This document shows positions 16,753 to 27,186 of a DNA stretch of 64,000 nt, one piece after another (the first letter of the stretch is position 1; every line of letters starts with the position of its first letter). Source of the DNA: Martelella sp. NC20 (GTDB lineage Bacteria > Pseudomonadota > Alphaproteobacteria > Rhizobiales > Rhizobiaceae); the NCBI RefSeq assembly GCF_013459645.1, contig NZ_CP054861.1, forward strand, positions 4,824,001 to 4,888,000, read 5' to 3'. Below the pieces are notes generated by a model. The model searched no databases. It saw only the letters and a list, made by a program, of their open reading frames with translations, and was not told the origin of the DNA. The translations under genes were made by a program, and so were the position numbers.

Positions 16753-17403
16753 TCAAAGCTTCGCCAGGACGTTTTCGATACTGGCCGTCACATCGTCCAT
16801 GGTGGCCATACCGTCCACCGAGGAAAGCTTGCCCTTGGCATAGTAGTAGCCGATCAGCGGGGCGGTTTCCTTGTAATAGGCCTTGAGACGCTTCTCGACG
16901 GTCTCGCGATTGTCGTCGGGGCGACGCTTGAACTCGGTCGACCCGCATTTATCGCAGACGCCGTCCACCTTCGGCTTGTGGAACACGTCGTGATAGCCCG
17001 CACCGCATCTGGCGCAGCTGTAGCGACCGGCGATTCGCTCGGCAAGCGTCTCGTCATCGACCTGGATCTCGATAACCGCGTCGAGCTCAAGCCCCTTCGC
17101 CGAGAGCATCTTTTCCGTGGCGTCGGCCTGGACAAGCGTCCGCGGAAAGCCATCCAGGATGAAGCCGTCCTTGCAGTCGTCCTGATCGATCCGCTCCGAA
17201 ACGATCGCGATCACGATATCGTCGGAAACCAGACCGCCGGCATCCATCACGGCTTTCGCCTTCCTGCCGACCTCTGTCTGCGCGGCAACGGCTGCGCGCA
17301 GCATGTCACCGGTGGAAAGCTGAGGTATGTTATGGCTGGCAACAATCCGCTGCGCCTGCGTCCCCTTGCCGGCGCCCGGCGGTCCCAGAAGTATAAGTTT
17401 CAT
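16753..17403 (-). CDS. adk: Adenylate kinase
   Basis: The 216-residue enzyme interconverts ATP + AMP and 2 ADP. The P-loop GPPGAGKGT is at residues 7-15, and [14 protein letters not shown] at 80-93 is the adenylate kinase signature. The LID domain holds Cys130, Cys133, Cys150 and Cys153 (C-x2-C-x16-C-x2-C), a four-cysteine zinc site of the long-form enzymes. The ATG overlaps the secY stop as ATGA, so synthesis is coupled to the translocon gene. Secreted-protein genes and adk sit together in many bacteria. Confidence 0.97.
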   Translation of the reverse strand: MKLILLGPPGAGKGTQAQRIVASHNIPQLSTGDMLRAAVAAQTEVGRKAKAVMDAGGLVSDDIVIAIVSERIDQDDCKDGFILDGFPRTLVQADATEKMLSAKGLELDAVIEIQVDDETLAERIAGRYSCARCGAGYHDVFHKPKVDGVCDKCGSTEFKRRPDDNRETVEKRLKAYYKETAPLIGYYYAKGKLSSVDGMATMDDVTASIENVLAKL

Positions 17404-18737
17404 CGTCCCCTCTTTCCTCCCCGCAATTTCGATTTCTTGATCAGCCCCTCATACTGCTGGGCAATCAGATGTCCCTGGATCTGCGACACGGTATCGAGCG
17501 TCACGCTCACGATAATGAGCAGCGAGGTACCGCCGAGCGCCAGCGACACACCGGTGCGGGCCACGAGTATCTCCGGCAGAATGCAGACGAAGACCAGATA
17601 AACCGCACCGACGAGGGTAATGCGAGTCAGAACATAGTCTATGTATTCGGCGGTGCGTTCGCCCGGACGAATGCCCGGAATGAAGCCGCCGTGACGCTTC
17701 AGATTGTCCGCCGTTTCCTTCGGGTTGAACACGATAGCGGTATAGAAGAACGCGAAGAACGCGATCAGCAGACCGTAGACGATCATGTAGAGCGCCTGAC
17801 CATGACCGAGCGATGCGATGACGGCGGTCGCCCAGCCCGGCAGTTCGGACGAGGTGAAGCCCGCAAGCGTCGCCGGCAGCAGCAGCAGCGACGATGCGAA
17901 GATCGCCGGGATAACGCCCGAGGTGTTGAGTTTCAGCGGCAAATGCGAGGTATCGCCCTGGAACATCCGGTTGCCGACCTGGCGCTTCGGATACTGGATC
18001 AGCAGACGGCGCTGCGCGCGCTCGACGAACACGATCAGCGCGAACACGGCAATGACGACAACCAGAATGCCGACGACAACGAAGGCAGAGATCGAGCCGA
18101 CGCGCGACAGTTCCAGCATGTTGCCGACGGCGGCCGGAAGGCCCGCGACGATGCCGGCGAAGATGATCAGCGAGATGCCGTTGCCGATACCGCGCGAGGT
18201 GATCTGCTCGCCGAGCCACATCAGGAACATGGTGCCGCCGACCAGCGTAACCACGGTCGACAGGATGAAGAACCAGCCCGGATCGGAGACCAGGTTGGCG
18301 CCCGACTGCAGGCCGATCGCAATGCCATAGGCCTGCGCCGTGGCCAGCACGACAGTGCCGTAACGGGTATACTGGTTGATGATCTTGCGGCCCTGCTCGC
18401 CTTCCTTCTTCAGCGCTTCCAGCGACGGCACCACGGCGGTCAGGAGCTGCACGATGATCGAAGCCGAGATATAGGGCATGATGCCGAGCGCGAAGATCGC
18501 CATGCGCTGGACGGCGCCGCCCGAGAACATGTTGAACATGCCCAGAATGCCTTCGGACTGCCCCTGGAAGGCCTGGGCATAGGCCTCGAGATTGATTCCG
18601 GGAAGCGGGATATGCGTACCCAGCCGGTACACCAGAAGCGCCAGGAGGGTAAACCAGATCCGCTTCTTCAGGTCCGTCGCCTTGGCAAACGTCGAGAAGT
18701 TCAGATTTGATGCGAGTTGTTCCGCTGCAGAAGCCAT
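17400..18737 (-). CDS. secY: Protein translocase subunit SecY
   Basis: The 445-residue channel subunit of the Sec translocon has ten hydrophobic helices. It shows the SecY signatures [17 protein letters not shown] and [29 protein letters not shown]. The cytoplasmic tail is basic ([12 protein letters not shown]). It starts 220 bases downstream of rplO, beyond a strong terminator, and ends in an ATGA overlap with adk. SecE, its partner, is encoded at 49347-49547. Confidence 0.98.
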   Translation of the reverse strand: MASAAEQLASNLNFSTFAKATDLKKRIWFTLLALLVYRLGTHIPLPGINLEAYAQAFQGQSEGILGMFNMFSGGAVQRMAIFALGIMPYISASIIVQLLTAVVPSLEALKKEGEQGRKIINQYTRYGTVVLATAQAYGIAIGLQSGANLVSDPGWFFILSTVVTLVGGTMFLMWLGEQITSRGIGNGISLIIFAGIVAGLPAAVGNMLELSRVGSISAFVVVGILVVVIAVFALIVFVERAQRRLLIQYPKRQVGNRMFQGDTSHLPLKLNTSGVIPAIFASSLLLLPATLAGFTSSELPGWATAVIASLGHGQALYMIVYGLLIAFFAFFYTAIVFNPKETADNLKRHGGFIPGIRPGERTAEYIDYVLTRITLVGAVYLVFVCILPEILVARTGVSLALGGTSLLIIVSVTLDTVSQIQGHLIAQQYEGLIKKSKLRGGKRGR

Positions 18738-18902
18738 GCGTATCTCCGCGTCGCCGCACGGCCGCGATCAAGCGCCCGGTGCGAGAAATTGCCCGATCGT
18801 AACAGGCGACATCGCTCCATTTCGAACGGGGGCCGTCTTCACGATAAAACACCCGCTTGGCTTTTTGAGAGGGCCAGCCGGTGGTTGAGGCACATATGGA
18901 AG

Positions 18903-18934
18903 AAAAAACGCCCGGTGTGAAGCACTCCGGGCGT
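18903..18934 (-). terminator. Intrinsic terminator between rplO and secY
   Basis: On the minus strand the stem ACGCCCGG/CCGGGCGT, with an inner GTG/CAC extension, is followed directly by TTTTTT. It begins about 24 bases after the rplO stop. The plus-strand side is also T-rich, so it could act in both directions. It would separate the ribosomal-protein part of the spc operon from secY-adk, or act as a partial terminator. Confidence 0.85.
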
Positions 18935-18957
18935 AGATTTTTCAAATAGAAGCCGAA

Positions 18958-19434
18958 TTATTCGGTGGTTTTGGAGCCGCCGGCCACGGTGATCGAGCCG
19001 CCGGCCTTTTCGATTTTCTCGATCGCGGCCTTGGAGGCGCCAGCAACTTCGAGCGTCAGCTTGGCCTTCAGTTCACCGCCCGACAACACGCGAACGCCGT
19101 CCTTGACGCGGCGAATCACGCCGGCTTCCTTGAGCGCTTCAGCCGTTACCGTCTTCTTGGCATCGAGCTTCTTGGCGTCAACGGCCTGCTGCAAGCGGCC
19201 GAGCGACACTTCCGCGAAGTCCTTGGCGAAGATGTTGACGAAGCCGCGCTTCGGCAGACGACGATAGATCGGCATCTGGCCGCCTTCGAAGCCGTTGATG
19301 GCAACGCCCGAACGGGACTTCTGACCCTTGACGCCGCGACCGCCGGTCTTGCCGGAGCCCGAACCGATGCCACGACCGAGACGCTTCTTCGAATGCGTCG
19401 CGCCTTCGTGATCCTTGATTTCGTTCAGTTTCAT
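18958..19434 (-). CDS. rplO: 50S ribosomal protein L15
   Basis: The 158-residue protein starts [22 protein letters not shown] and contains the glycine-rich [20 protein letters not shown] and the [17 protein letters not shown] signature of L15. The start is chosen at 19434, following GGGAGAA; the frame extends six codons upstream without a ribosome-binding site. It follows rpmD by 14 bases. A strong terminator stands right after it, before secY. Confidence 0.98.
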   Translation of the reverse strand: MKLNEIKDHEGATHSKKRLGRGIGSGSGKTGGRGVKGQKSRSGVAINGFEGGQMPIYRRLPKRGFVNIFAKDFAEVSLGRLQQAVDAKKLDAKKTVTAEALKEAGVIRRVKDGVRVLSGGELKAKLTLEVAGASKAAIEKIEKAGGSITVAGGSKTTE

Positions 19435-19448
19435 GATGTTCTCCCGTC

Positions 19449-19649
19449 TCACTTCTCGTCGACGACGCGGACGAGATGGGGAATGCTGTTGATCATGCCG
19501 CGCACGGAAGGCGTATCTTCCAGGGTGCGCACACGATGCATCTTGTTGAGGCCGAGGCCGATCAGCGTCTGGCGCTGGACGGCGGGACGGCGAATCGGGC
19601 TACCGATCTGCTCAACGGTGACAGTCTTCTTGGTGCTCGCTTTGGCCAT
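19449..19649 (-). CDS. rpmD: 50S ribosomal protein L30
   Basis: A 66-residue protein of normal L30 size contains [26 protein letters not shown] and [15 protein letters not shown]. The start MAKAST follows GGGGAGAGG and avoids an in-frame extension that overlaps rpsE. It lies between rpsE and rplO as in most bacteria. Confidence 0.97.
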   Translation of the reverse strand: MAKASTKKTVTVEQIGSPIRRPAVQRQTLIGLGLNKMHRVRTLEDTPSVRGMINSIPHLVRVVDEK

Positions 19650-19662
19650 TGGTGCCTCTCCC

Positions 19663-20232
19663 CTACTCGTCGACGACAACGCCGGCGGCCTGACGGCGAG
19701 CCTGAAGCGTGGCGTATTTCAGGCCGCGCTGCGCTGCGATGTCCTTAGGATGCACCTGGCTCTTGAGAGCGTCGAACGTGGCGCGAACCATGTTGTAGGG
19801 ATTGGACGAACCGGTCGACTTGGCAACCACGTCGGCAACGCCCAGCGTCTCGAAAACGGCGCGCATCGGACCACCGGCGATGATGCCGGTACCAGCCTTG
19901 GCACTGCGCATCAACACCTTGCCGGCGCCGTGACGGCCCTTGACATCGTGATGCAGCGTACGACCGTCGCGCAGCGGCACGAAAATCATTTCGCGCTTGG
20001 CGGCTTCGGTGGCCTTGCGGATAGCTTCCGGCACTTCGCGCGCCTTGCCGTGGCCGAAGCCAACGCGGCCCTTGCCGTCACCGACGACGACGAGCGCTGC
20101 AAAGCCCATGCGGCGACCGCCCTTGACGGTCTTGGCAACGCGATTGATGGCAACGAGCTTGTCAACGAATTCGCTGTCGCGCTCATCCCTGTTGTGGCGA
20201 TCGTCGCGCGATCCCCTTCTGTCCTGTGCCAT
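19663..20232 (-). CDS. rpsE: 30S ribosomal protein S5
   Basis: The 189-residue protein has the S5 domain ([39 protein letters not shown]) and the C-terminal [16 protein letters not shown]. The start [11 protein letters not shown] is preceded by AAAAGGAA and begins with an arginine/aspartate-rich N-terminus usual in alphaproteobacteria. S5 helps decoding accuracy. A stable hairpin lies in the 163-base gap upstream, between rplR and rpsE. Confidence 0.98.
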   Translation of the reverse strand: MAQDRRGSRDDRHNRDERDSEFVDKLVAINRVAKTVKGGRRMGFAALVVVGDGKGRVGFGHGKAREVPEAIRKATEAAKREMIFVPLRDGRTLHHDVKGRHGAGKVLMRSAKAGTGIIAGGPMRAVFETLGVADVVAKSTGSSNPYNMVRATFDALKSQVHPKDIAAQRGLKYATLQARRQAAGVVVDE

Positions 20233-20360
20233 TGTCCTGTTCCTTTTTCTTTTCCGGGTGCAATCGGCATATGGAAAGGCCACTAGCCCAAGCGGGCGTG
20301 GTGGCCGGCGAACGGTCGGGAGACTTGGCTCCTGAGGAGCAGTATCGACCCGCCGGGTTT

Positions 20361-20386
20361 GAGACGCGCTTTCTGCCGCGCGTCTC
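20361..20386 (-). promoter_or_regulatory. Hairpin between rplR and rpsE
   Basis: A perfect 9-bp inverted repeat (GAGACGCGC/GCGCGTCTC, 8-nt loop) begins about 10 bases after the rplR stop. On the minus strand it is followed by AAACC rather than T residues, so it is not a typical intrinsic terminator. It may be a processing or mRNA-stability element inside the spc operon. Confidence 0.55.
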
Positions 20387-20395
20387 GGGGCTTCA

Positions 20396-20758
20396 TCAGA
20401 AGCTCAGGCCACCTTCGCGGGCGCCGTCGGCAAGAGCCTTGACGCGACCGTGAAAGATGAAAGCGCCGCGATCGAAGACGACTTCCTTGACGCCGGCCTT
20501 GGTGGCGCGCTCGGCGACGAGCTTGCCAACGGCTTCGGCCGCATCACGATCCGCGCCGGTCTTCAGCGAAGACCGCAGCGAAGCGTCGAGCGTCGAGGCG
20601 GCAGCCAGCGTACGGCCGGCCACATCGTCGATGATCTGGGCATAAATGTTCTTGGAAGAACGATGGACCGACAGACGCGGACGGCCGTTTGCGACCTTCT
20701 TGACCTGGCGGCGCACGCGGCTGGCGCGGCGTGCAATGGTTTCTTTCCTGCTAGCCAT
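20396..20758 (-). CDS. rplR: 50S ribosomal protein L18
   Basis: The 120-residue protein binds 5S rRNA. It contains [29 protein letters not shown] and ends [27 protein letters not shown], the L18 signature. TAAGGAA precedes the ATG. It follows rplF after 12 bases. Confidence 0.98.
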   Translation of the reverse strand: MASRKETIARRASRVRRQVKKVANGRPRLSVHRSSKNIYAQIIDDVAGRTLAAASTLDASLRSSLKTGADRDAAEAVGKLVAERATKAGVKEVVFDRGAFIFHGRVKALADGAREGGLSF

Positions 20759-20770
20759 AACGCGTGTTCC

Positions 20771-21304
20771 TTACTTCTTCTTGCCTTCCTTGCGGACGAT
20801 GCGTTCTTCCGCGTATTTCACGCCCTTGCCCTTGTAGGGCTCGGGACCGCGATATTCGCGAATGTTCGCGGCGACCTGGCCGACAACCTGCTTGTCGATA
20901 CCGGTGACGGTGATTTCCGTCGGCTTCGGGCAGGTGATGGTGATGCCTTCCGGCGGCTGATAGACAACTTCGTGGGAGAAGCCGAGCGAGAGAGACAGGT
21001 TCTTGCCCTGCATCGCCGCGCGGTAACCAACGCCGTTGATTTCGAGCTTGCGCTCATAGCCGTCGGTTACACCCTTGATGATGTTTTCAACCATGGTGCG
21101 GGACATGCCCCACTTGGAGCGCGCGTCCTTGGTCTGGTTGGCGGGGGCAACGACGATTGCGCCGTCTTCCATCGCCACGCTGACTTCGTCATTGGCGACG
21201 AAGAACAGTTCGCCCTTGGGACCCTTGGCTGTGATTTTCTGGCCGTCCACCGACGCAGTCACACCCTTTGGAACCTGAACGGGCCTTTTACCGATACGAG
21301 ACAT
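20771..21304 (-). CDS. rplF: 50S ribosomal protein L6
   Basis: A 177-residue protein begins [15 protein letters not shown] and contains the C-terminal L6 signature [24 protein letters not shown]. Both duplicated L6 domains are complete. The ribosome-binding site (CAGGTAA) is weaker than those of neighbouring genes. L6 lies near the factor-binding site of the 50S subunit. Confidence 0.98.
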   Translation of the reverse strand: MSRIGKRPVQVPKGVTASVDGQKITAKGPKGELFFVANDEVSVAMEDGAIVVAPANQTKDARSKWGMSRTMVENIIKGVTDGYERKLEINGVGYRAAMQGKNLSLSLGFSHEVVYQPPEGITITCPKPTEITVTGIDKQVVGQVAANIREYRGPEPYKGKGVKYAEERIVRKEGKKK

Positions 21305-21346
21305 TTTGTTTACCTGTCTGTTTCGCTAGGAGGATCTGTCTCGATC

Positions 21347-21745
21347 TTAGAAGATCGAGCAGAGAACCTCACCACCAACATTCTGTTCGCGTGCCTGGTG
21401 ATCAGCCATCACACCCTTGGGGGTGGAGAGGATCGTGATACCCAGACCGTTTGCGATCTGCGGAATGGACTTGACCGAGACATAGACCCGGCGGCCCGGC
21501 TTGGAAACGCGGGCGATCTCGCGGATCACCGAAGCGTTTTCGTAGTACTTCAGCTCGATCTCGATCTCGGACTTGCCGTTGTCGAAATCGGTCTGGGTGT
21601 AACCGCGGATATAGCCTTCAGACTGCAACACGTCGAGAACCCGAGCGCGCAGCTTGGAAGCCGGCGTGGTCACGGACGTCTTGCGGCGCGAGGCGCCGTT
21701 GCGGATACGGGTGAGCATATCACCCAGGGGATCGGACATTGCCAT
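21347..21745 (-). CDS. rpsH: 30S ribosomal protein S8
   Basis: The 132-residue protein has [16 protein letters not shown] at its start and ends in the S8 signature [40 protein letters not shown] precedes the ATG. In enterobacteria S8 represses the spc operon by binding its mRNA; no homologous RNA site was identified by eye here. Confidence 0.98.
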   Translation of the reverse strand: MAMSDPLGDMLTRIRNGASRRKTSVTTPASKLRARVLDVLQSEGYIRGYTQTDFDNGKSEIEIELKYYENASVIREIARVSKPGRRVYVSVKSIPQIANGLGITILSTPKGVMADHQAREQNVGGEVLCSIF

Positions 21746-21756
21746 GAGGCGCCTCC

Positions 21757-22062
21757 TTACCAGCTGGACTTGACAATACCGGGCACTTTGCCGGTGTTGC
21801 CAAGGTCACGAAGTGCGATACGGGACATGCCCAGCTTGCGGTAATACGCACGCGGGCGGCCTGACACTTGGCAACGGTTGCGGATGCGCGTCTTGGAGCC
21901 GTCGCGCGGCATGTCGGCAAGCTTGAGGGTCGCGCGGAAGCGCTCCTCGATCGGAAGCTTCTGGTCCTTGATGATCGCCTTCAGCGCGGCACGCTTTTCA
22001 GCATCCCGGGCAACCGTCTCGCGGCGGCGCTTGTTCTTTTCGACTGCGCTTGTCTTAGCCAT
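21757..22062 (-). CDS. rpsN: 30S ribosomal protein S14
   Basis: A 101-residue protein of the long, zinc-independent S14 form. The CxxC pairs of the short form are missing, and it has [28 protein letters not shown] followed by GIVKSSW. AAAAGGAA precedes the ATG. It lies between rplE and rpsH in the normal spc order. Confidence 0.98.
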   Translation of the reverse strand: MAKTSAVEKNKRRRETVARDAEKRAALKAIIKDQKLPIEERFRATLKLADMPRDGSKTRIRNRCQVSGRPRAYYRKLGMSRIALRDLGNTGKVPGIVKSSW

Positions 22063-22095
22063 GTCGTTGTTCCTTTTCTACGCTCGTCGTTACGG

Positions 22096-22653
22096 TTACT
22101 TGCGGAACGGGAAGTTGAACGCCGTCAAAAGCGCCCGTGCTTCATCGTCCCTGTTAGCCGTCGTGCAAACGATAATATCCATGCCCCACATCTGATCGAC
22201 CTTGTCGTATTCGATCTCAGGAAACACGATGTGCTCCTTGACGCCCATGGCGAAGTTGCCACGCCCGTCAAAGCTCTTCGGATTGAGGCCCCGGAAGTCA
22301 CGAACGCGCGGAAGCGCGATGTTGATGAGGCGGTCAACGAATTCATACATGCGGTTGCCGCGCAGCGTCACCTTGGCGCCGATCGGCATGCCTTCGCGGA
22401 CCTTGAAGCCGGCGATGGAGTTGCGCGCGTGGGTGACGATCGCCTTCTGACCGGAAATCGCGGCCAGATCCGCGGCGGCATTGGCCGGCTTCTTGCTGTC
22501 GCCAACCGCCTCGCCGACGCCCATGTTGATCACGACCTTGTCCAGGCGCGGGATCATCATTGCGTTGGCGTAGGAGAACTGCTCCTGCAGCTCGGGGCGA
22601 ATCTTGTCGAGGTAGGCCCTCTTCAGACGCGGCTCATACTTTGCTTCAGCCAT
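22096..22653 (-). CDS. rplE: 50S ribosomal protein L5
   Basis: The 185-residue 5S-rRNA-binding protein contains [17 protein letters not shown] and [28 protein letters not shown], both L5 signatures. Its start overlaps the rplX stop by eight bases, so the two are translationally coupled. Confidence 0.98.
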   Translation of the reverse strand: MAEAKYEPRLKRAYLDKIRPELQEQFSYANAMMIPRLDKVVINMGVGEAVGDSKKPANAAADLAAISGQKAIVTHARNSIAGFKVREGMPIGAKVTLRGNRMYEFVDRLINIALPRVRDFRGLNPKSFDGRGNFAMGVKEHIVFPEIEYDKVDQMWGMDIIVCTTANRDDEARALLTAFNFPFRK

Positions 22654-22957
22654 CGATCACTTCTCCCGAACGCTTTGCATAGCGGACTTTCTTGTCGCCC
22701 TCGACCTTGAAACCGACGCGGGTCGGCTTGCCGTCCTTGGGATCGGCGATCGCGAGGTTCGACAGATGAACCGGCGCTTCCTTGGCGATGATACCGGCTT
22801 CAGTGGTCTGCGACTGGCGCTGATGGCGACGCACGACATTGATGCCGGAAACGACGGCGCGATCGTCCTTCGGGGAGACCGCAACCACTTCGCCCGAACG
22901 ACCCTTGTCCTTGCCGGCGATGACGACGACTTTGTCGCCTTTCTTGATTCTCTGCAT
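22646..22957 (-). CDS. rplX: 50S ribosomal protein L24
   Basis: A 103-residue protein starts with the KOW motif region [21 protein letters not shown] and continues [11 protein letters not shown], as expected for L24, an assembly initiator of the 50S. AGGGAG precedes the ATG. It overlaps rplE. Confidence 0.98.
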   Translation of the reverse strand: MQRIKKGDKVVVIAGKDKGRSGEVVAVSPKDDRAVVSGINVVRRHQRQSQTTEAGIIAKEAPVHLSNLAIADPKDGKPTRVGFKVEGDKKVRYAKRSGEVIDG

Positions 22958-22970
22958 TTTCCGCGCTCCC

Positions 22971-23339
22971 TTACAGAACTTCAGGAGCCAGGGAGATGAT
23001 CTTCATATGGCTCTTGGCGCGCAGTTCGCGCGGCACTGGCCCGAAGATACGCGTACCGATCGGCTCTTTGTTGTTGTTGATCAAAACGGCGGCATTGCCG
23101 TCGAAGCGGATGACCGAGCCGTCAGCGCGGCGGATGTCCTTCGCCGTGCGCACGACAACGGCCTTCATCACATCGCCCTTCTTGACGCGCCCGCGCGGAA
23201 CAGCCTCTTTCACGGACACGACGATGATATCGCCGACCGAGGCATATTTACGCTTGGAGCCGCCCAGAACCTTGATGCACATGACACGACGTGCGCCGGA
23301 ATTATCCGCCACGTCGAGGTTTGTTTGCATCTGAATCAT
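22971..23339 (-). CDS. rplN: 50S ribosomal protein L14
   Basis: The 122-residue protein begins [37 protein letters not shown] and contains [18 protein letters not shown], the L14 signature. It is the first gene of the classical spc operon, and here it follows a 352-base gap that contains a candidate promoter. AAAAAGG precedes the start. Confidence 0.98.
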   Translation of the reverse strand: MIQMQTNLDVADNSGARRVMCIKVLGGSKRKYASVGDIIVVSVKEAVPRGRVKKGDVMKAVVVRTAKDIRRADGSVIRFDGNAAVLINNNKEPIGTRIFGPVPRELRAKSHMKIISLAPEVL

Positions 23340-23691
23340 ATCAGGTCGCCTTTTTGTTGTTACCGGCCCGGTTGGGAATCCCCCCTAGACCAGCTTAATC
23401 GACACGTATCGAAGCGCCCGCCGCCTTTTCAGGCCTGCGGCCGCTCAAATTCCCTACCGGCGCTTTCCGCCGCCCGATGAGGCGACGCGAGAGCAAGAGC
23501 CGGAGCGTCTTGGTGTAGCGTCTTTCAGGATCGCCATCCGGATCGATAACCAGGATCCGGCCCGAAGATGGGAAGCGCCCTTACGGAAAAGGCCGCCCGT
23601 TGCCGGACGCCCTTTGCACATCTGCCGTGCTACATACAGAAATTTCGCCAAAGCGCAAGGGCTCAGGCCAAATACTGCCGGTATTTCCGGA
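23340..23691. other. Long rpsQ-rplN gap (S10/spc boundary)
   Basis: This 352-base non-coding stretch is far longer than neighbouring gaps in the cluster. It marks the point at which the S10 operon ends and the spc operon begins in other bacteria. A candidate promoter sits at 23631-23658, leaving a leader of roughly 280 bases before rplN. The leader is rich in short GC palindromes, such as GGATCCTG..CCGGATGGCGATCC, and may hold a regulatory RNA structure. I see no convincing protein frame. Confidence 0.6.
23631..23658 (-). promoter_or_regulatory. Candidate spc-operon promoter
   Basis: On the minus strand TTGCGC and TATGTA are separated by 16 bases, early in the rpsQ-rplN gap. The -10 and its flank (TATGTAG) also occur in the candidate secE promoter at 49618-49645 with the same 16-base spacing. 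This is by-eye evidence only. Confidence 0.4.
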
Positions 23692-23937
23692 TCAAGCGTC
23701 CGCGGCAACGGTGGATACCACCGTCCAGCGCTTGTCCTTGGAGACCGGAGCGCATTCTTCGATGAATACGGTATCCCCGGTCTTGTACTGGTTCTCGGCG
23801 TCGTGCGCCTTGTACTTCTTCGAGCGGCGTACGGTCTTTTGAAGCAGCGGGTGGGCGAAACGACGCTCAACCCGGACGACGACCGTTTTATCGTTCTTGT
23901 CGCTAACGACAACGCCTTGCAGGATGCGTTTAGGCAT
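23692..23937 (-). CDS. rpsQ: 30S ribosomal protein S17
   Basis: An 81-residue protein begins [42 protein letters not shown], the S17 signature. Its length is normal. It is the last gene of the S10 operon, followed by a long gap. Confidence 0.97.
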   Translation of the reverse strand: MPKRILQGVVVSDKNDKTVVVRVERRFAHPLLQKTVRRSKKYKAHDAENQYKTGDTVFIEECAPVSKDKRWTVVSTVAADA

Positions 23938-23958
23938 TTTCTTGTCGGTCCCTTACGT

Positions 23959-24159
23959 TCAGGCCTTGGTGGCCGAAGCCTTCTGGCTTGCGATTGTCTT
24001 TACACGCGCGATGTCGCGACGCACCTGCTTGATGCGGCCCGTCTGCTCCAGCTGGCCGGTCGCCTTCTGGAAGCGCAGGTTGAACTGCTCCTTCTTCAGC
24101 TTGGCGAGTTCGTCCTTGAGCTGGTCTTCACTCATGGCGTGTACGTCAGAGGTTTTCAT
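23959..24159 (-). CDS. rpmC: 50S ribosomal protein L29
   Basis: A 66-residue protein contains the L29 signature [34 protein letters not shown]. The start [10 protein letters not shown] is preferred to a GTG three codons earlier. It begins 12 bases after the rplP stop. L29 helps form the docking site for trigger factor and SRP at the exit tunnel. Confidence 0.97.
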   Translation of the reverse strand: MKTSDVHAMSEDQLKDELAKLKKEQFNLRFQKATGQLEQTGRIKQVRRDIARVKTIASQKASATKA

Positions 24160-24171
24160 CAGTACCACTCC

Positions 24172-24585
24172 TTATTCGGCGATGCGCTGGATGAAGCGCG
24201 TCTTGACCGAAAGCTTGGCCGCGCCGAGGCGCAGGGCTTCGCGGGCAATGTCTTCGCTCACGCCGTCAATTTCGAACATGATCCGGCCGGGCTTGACCTT
24301 GGCTGCCCAATAGTCGACGCCGCCCTTGCCCTTACCCATACGCACTTCGGTCGGCTTCGAGGTGACCGGAACGTCGGGGAAAATACGGATCCACACACGA
24401 CCGGCACGCTTCATGTGACGGGTGATCGCGCGGCGGGCCGCCTCGATCTCACGTGCGTTGACGCGGTTGGGTTCCTGCGCCTTCAGCCCATATTCACCGA
24501 AAGCCAGGTCGGTGCCGCCCTTGGCAACGCCATGGATCCGGCCCTTGAACTGCTTGCGGTACTTTGTACGCTTTGGCTGCAACAT
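24172..24585 (-). CDS. rplP: 50S ribosomal protein L16
   Basis: The 137-residue protein starts [19 protein letters not shown] and contains [19 protein letters not shown] and [19 protein letters not shown], both L16 signatures. It contributes to the peptidyl-transferase A-site region. Position after rpsC is standard. Confidence 0.98.
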   Translation of the reverse strand: MLQPKRTKYRKQFKGRIHGVAKGGTDLAFGEYGLKAQEPNRVNAREIEAARRAITRHMKRAGRVWIRIFPDVPVTSKPTEVRMGKGKGGVDYWAAKVKPGRIMFEIDGVSEDIAREALRLGAAKLSVKTRFIQRIAE

Positions 24586-24621
24586 TTTCTTCTATCTCCG
24601 AACTTCGCTGGACGCCCGCAA

Positions 24622-25335
24622 TCAGGCGTGTTCGCGGCGGCGATTGTTGCCGCTGTTACCCTTGTTGTCGCCTTCGGTCGCGCGACGCTCGGAGGCCATC
24701 GGATCGTGCTCAAGGATTTCGCCCTTGAAGATCCAGACCTTGATGCCGCAGATGCCGTATGCGGTTACTGCTTCCGCCGTGCCGTAGTCGATGTCGGCGC
24801 GCAGCGTGTGAAGCGGAACGCGGCCTTCGCGATACCATTCGGTGCGCGCGATTTCAGCGCCGCCGAGACGGCCGCCGCAAACGATACGGATACCTTCCGC
24901 GCCCATGCGCATGGCCGTCTGAACCGAACGCTTCATGGCGCGGCGGAACGCGATACGGCGCTCGAGCTGCTGGGCGATCGACTGCGCGACGAGCGTGGCA
25001 TCGGTTTCCGGCTTGCGCACTTCAACGATGTTGAGATGCGTTTCCGAATCCGTCATCGTGCCGAGCTTGCGGCGCAGCTTCTCGATGTCCGCGCCCTTCT
25101 TGCCGATGATCAGACCCGGACGCGCCGAATGGATCGTCACGCGGCACTTCTTGTGCGGACGCTCGATCACGACCTTGGAAATACCGGCCTGCTTCAGTTC
25201 CTTCTGAATATAGGCGCGGATCTTCAGGTCTTCGTGAAGAAGCTTGCCATATTCGTGGTTGTCAGCGAACCAGCGGCTGTCCCAGGTGCGGTTGATGCCG
25301 AGACGGAAACCGATCGGATTGATTTTCTGACCCAT
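24622..25335 (-). CDS. rpsC: 30S ribosomal protein S3
   Basis: The 237-residue protein starts [23 protein letters not shown] and has a KH domain with [15 protein letters not shown], then the C-terminal [27 protein letters not shown]. The start shares a base with the rplV stop (TAATG), so the two are coupled. The basic C-terminal tail is alphaproteobacterial. Confidence 0.98.
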   Translation of the reverse strand: MGQKINPIGFRLGINRTWDSRWFADNHEYGKLLHEDLKIRAYIQKELKQAGISKVVIERPHKKCRVTIHSARPGLIIGKKGADIEKLRRKLGTMTDSETHLNIVEVRKPETDATLVAQSIAQQLERRIAFRRAMKRSVQTAMRMGAEGIRIVCGGRLGGAEIARTEWYREGRVPLHTLRADIDYGTAEAVTAYGICGIKVWIFKGEILEHDPMASERRATEGDNKGNSGNNRRREHA

Positions 25336-25718
25336 TATGCGGCCTCCTCTTCGACTTCACGGACGACGATCGTCAGATGCGAGAACGGCTTCAGAATGCG
25401 CGAAGCACGGCCACGACCACGAACCATGAAGCGTTTGGCGACAATCGACTTGCCGACATAGGCTTCCGCGACGATGAGCTGGTCAACGTCGAGATCGTGG
25501 TTGTTTTCGGCATTCGCAATCGCCGATTCGAGCGTCTTGCGAACCGTATCCGAAACCCGCTTCTGCGAGAATTCGAGTTCGGCCAGCGCCCGGTCAACCT
25601 TCTTGCCGCGGATCATGGCGGCGACGAGGTTGAGCTTCTGCGGGCTGACGCGGATGGTGCGCGTAACGGCCTGCGCCTCATTTTCCTTAAGCCGGCGCGC
25701 GGCTTTTGCCTTGCCCAT
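25335..25718 (-). CDS. rplV: 50S ribosomal protein L22
   Basis: A 127-residue protein with [35 protein letters not shown] at the start and [34 protein letters not shown] at the end, the L22 signature; this loop lines the exit tunnel. It overlaps the rpsC start by one base. Confidence 0.98.
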   Translation of the reverse strand: MGKAKAARRLKENEAQAVTRTIRVSPQKLNLVAAMIRGKKVDRALAELEFSQKRVSDTVRKTLESAIANAENNHDLDVDQLIVAEAYVGKSIVAKRFMVRGRGRASRILKPFSHLTIVVREVEEEAA

Positions 25719-25720
25719 TG

Positions 25721-25999
25721 TTACTTCCTCTTCGCCTTCTTGTCGGCGCCGTGACCGTAATAGGTACGGGTCGGCGAGAATTCGCCGAACTTGTGGCCGA
25801 CCATGTCTTCCGATACCGAAACCGGAATGTGTTTCGAACCATTGTAGACGCCGAAGGTCAGGCCGACGAACTGCGGCATGATCGTGGAACGGCGGCTCCA
25901 GATCTTGATTACTTCGTGGCGACCGCTGTCGCGCACCTTCTCAGCCTTCTTGAGAAGATAGCCGTCAACGAACGGTCCCTTCCAAACTGAACGAGCCAT
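25721..25999 (-). CDS. rpsS: 30S ribosomal protein S19
   Basis: A 92-residue protein starts [21 protein letters not shown] and contains [30 protein letters not shown], the S19 signature. It sits two bases before rplV and 15 bases after rplB, in the usual S10 order. Confidence 0.98.
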   Translation of the reverse strand: MARSVWKGPFVDGYLLKKAEKVRDSGRHEVIKIWSRRSTIMPQFVGLTFGVYNGSKHIPVSVSEDMVGHKFGEFSPTRTYYGHGADKKAKRK

Positions 26000-26014
26000 C
26001 TAGGACTACCTCTC

Positions 26015-26851
26015 TTATTTCTTCTTCTGGTGGCGCGAGCGCATGATGAACTTATCGGTCGACTTGTTCTTGCGCGTGCGCTTGCCCTTGGTGGGCTTGC
26101 CCCATGGCGAAACCGGATGACGACCGCCGGATGTGCGGCCTTCACCACCGCCGTGCGGGTGGTCGATCGGGTTCATCACGACGCCGCGAACATGCGGACG
26201 CTTGCCCCGCCAGCGCGAACGACCGGCCTTGCCGTCATTCGTGTTGGAGTGATCGGGGTTCGATACAGCGCCGATCGTTGCAAGGCAAGTGCCCGGCACC
26301 AGACGCTGCTCACCGGAGTTGAGCCGGAGGATGGCCATGCCCTGGTCGCGACCGACCAGCTGGACATAGGTCCCTGCCGAACGGGCGATCTGACCGCCCT
26401 TGCCCGGCTTCATCTCGACGTTGTGAACGATCGAGCCGACCGGAATGTTCTGCAGCGGCATCGCATTGCCCGGCTTCACGTCGATGGCGCTGTCGGAGGC
26501 CGACACCTTGTCGCCGACCGCCAGACGCTGCGGCGCCAGGATATAGGCAAGCTCGCCGTCGGCGTAATTGATCAGCGCGATGAATGCCGACCGGTTGGGG
26601 TCGTATTCCAGGCGCTCGACCGTGCCCTCGACACCGAACTTGCGGCGTTTGAAGTCGATCATGCGATAGGTGCGCTTGTGGCCACCGCCCTGGAAGCGCG
26701 CCGTCACGCGGCCGTAATTGTTGCGGCCGCCCTTGGACGACAAGCCCTGCGTCAAAGCCTTGACGGGCTTGCCCTTGTAAAGCTCCGAACGCTCGACGAT
26801 CACCAGCTGGCGCTGGCTCGGCGTTGTCGGATTGAATGTTTTCAATGCCAT
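26015..26851 (-). CDS. rplB: 50S ribosomal protein L2
   Basis: The 278-residue protein begins [27 protein letters not shown] and carries the peptidyl-transferase-proximal segment [18 protein letters not shown], the L2 signature containing the essential histidine region. Length is normal. Confidence 0.98.
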   Translation of the reverse strand: MALKTFNPTTPSQRQLVIVERSELYKGKPVKALTQGLSSKGGRNNYGRVTARFQGGGHKRTYRMIDFKRRKFGVEGTVERLEYDPNRSAFIALINYADGELAYILAPQRLAVGDKVSASDSAIDVKPGNAMPLQNIPVGSIVHNVEMKPGKGGQIARSAGTYVQLVGRDQGMAILRLNSGEQRLVPGTCLATIGAVSNPDHSNTNDGKAGRSRWRGKRPHVRGVVMNPIDHPHGGGEGRTSGGRHPVSPWGKPTKGKRTRKNKSTDKFIMRSRHQKKK

Positions 26852-26892
26852 TTTCTCATTCCCTATTGGGTCTTTACCCTAACGGGTCTGTT

Positions 26893-27186
26893 TCAAACGC
26901 CGGTCGTCACGTCTACGGACTGACCTTCAGCCAGCGTGACGATCGCCTTCTTGACGTCCTTCTGCTTGCCGGAGAAGTTCCGGAAGCGCTTGATCTTGCC
27001 CTTGCGTACAAGCGTGTTGACCGCCTTGACCTTCACGCCGAAGAGTTCTTCGACGGCGGCCTTGATCTCGGGCTTGCTTGCAGTCTTGGCAACGTTGAAC
27101 ACGACCTGGTTGTTGTCGGAGACCAGGGTCGATTTTTCAGTGATGACCGGCGAAACGATCACGTCGTAATGGCGGATATCGCTCAT
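26893..27186 (-). CDS. rplW: 50S ribosomal protein L23
   Basis: A 97-residue protein contains [16 protein letters not shown] [15 protein letters not shown] at residues 7-21 and [31 protein letters not shown], the L23 signature. Its start overlaps the rplD stop as ATGA. L23 is the exit-tunnel docking site for trigger factor. Confidence 0.98.
   Translation of the reverse strand: MSDIRHYDVIVSPVITEKSTLVSDNNQVVFNVAKTASKPEIKAAVEELFGVKVKAVNTLVRKGKIKRFRNFSGKQKDVKKAIVTLAEGQSVDVTTGV

Noticed and set aside
23454..23912. Minus-strand frame of 152 codons crossing rpsQ and the rpsQ-rplN gap
   Set aside because: It overlaps rpsQ in another frame; the composition is Arg/Ser-rich as in shadow frames.
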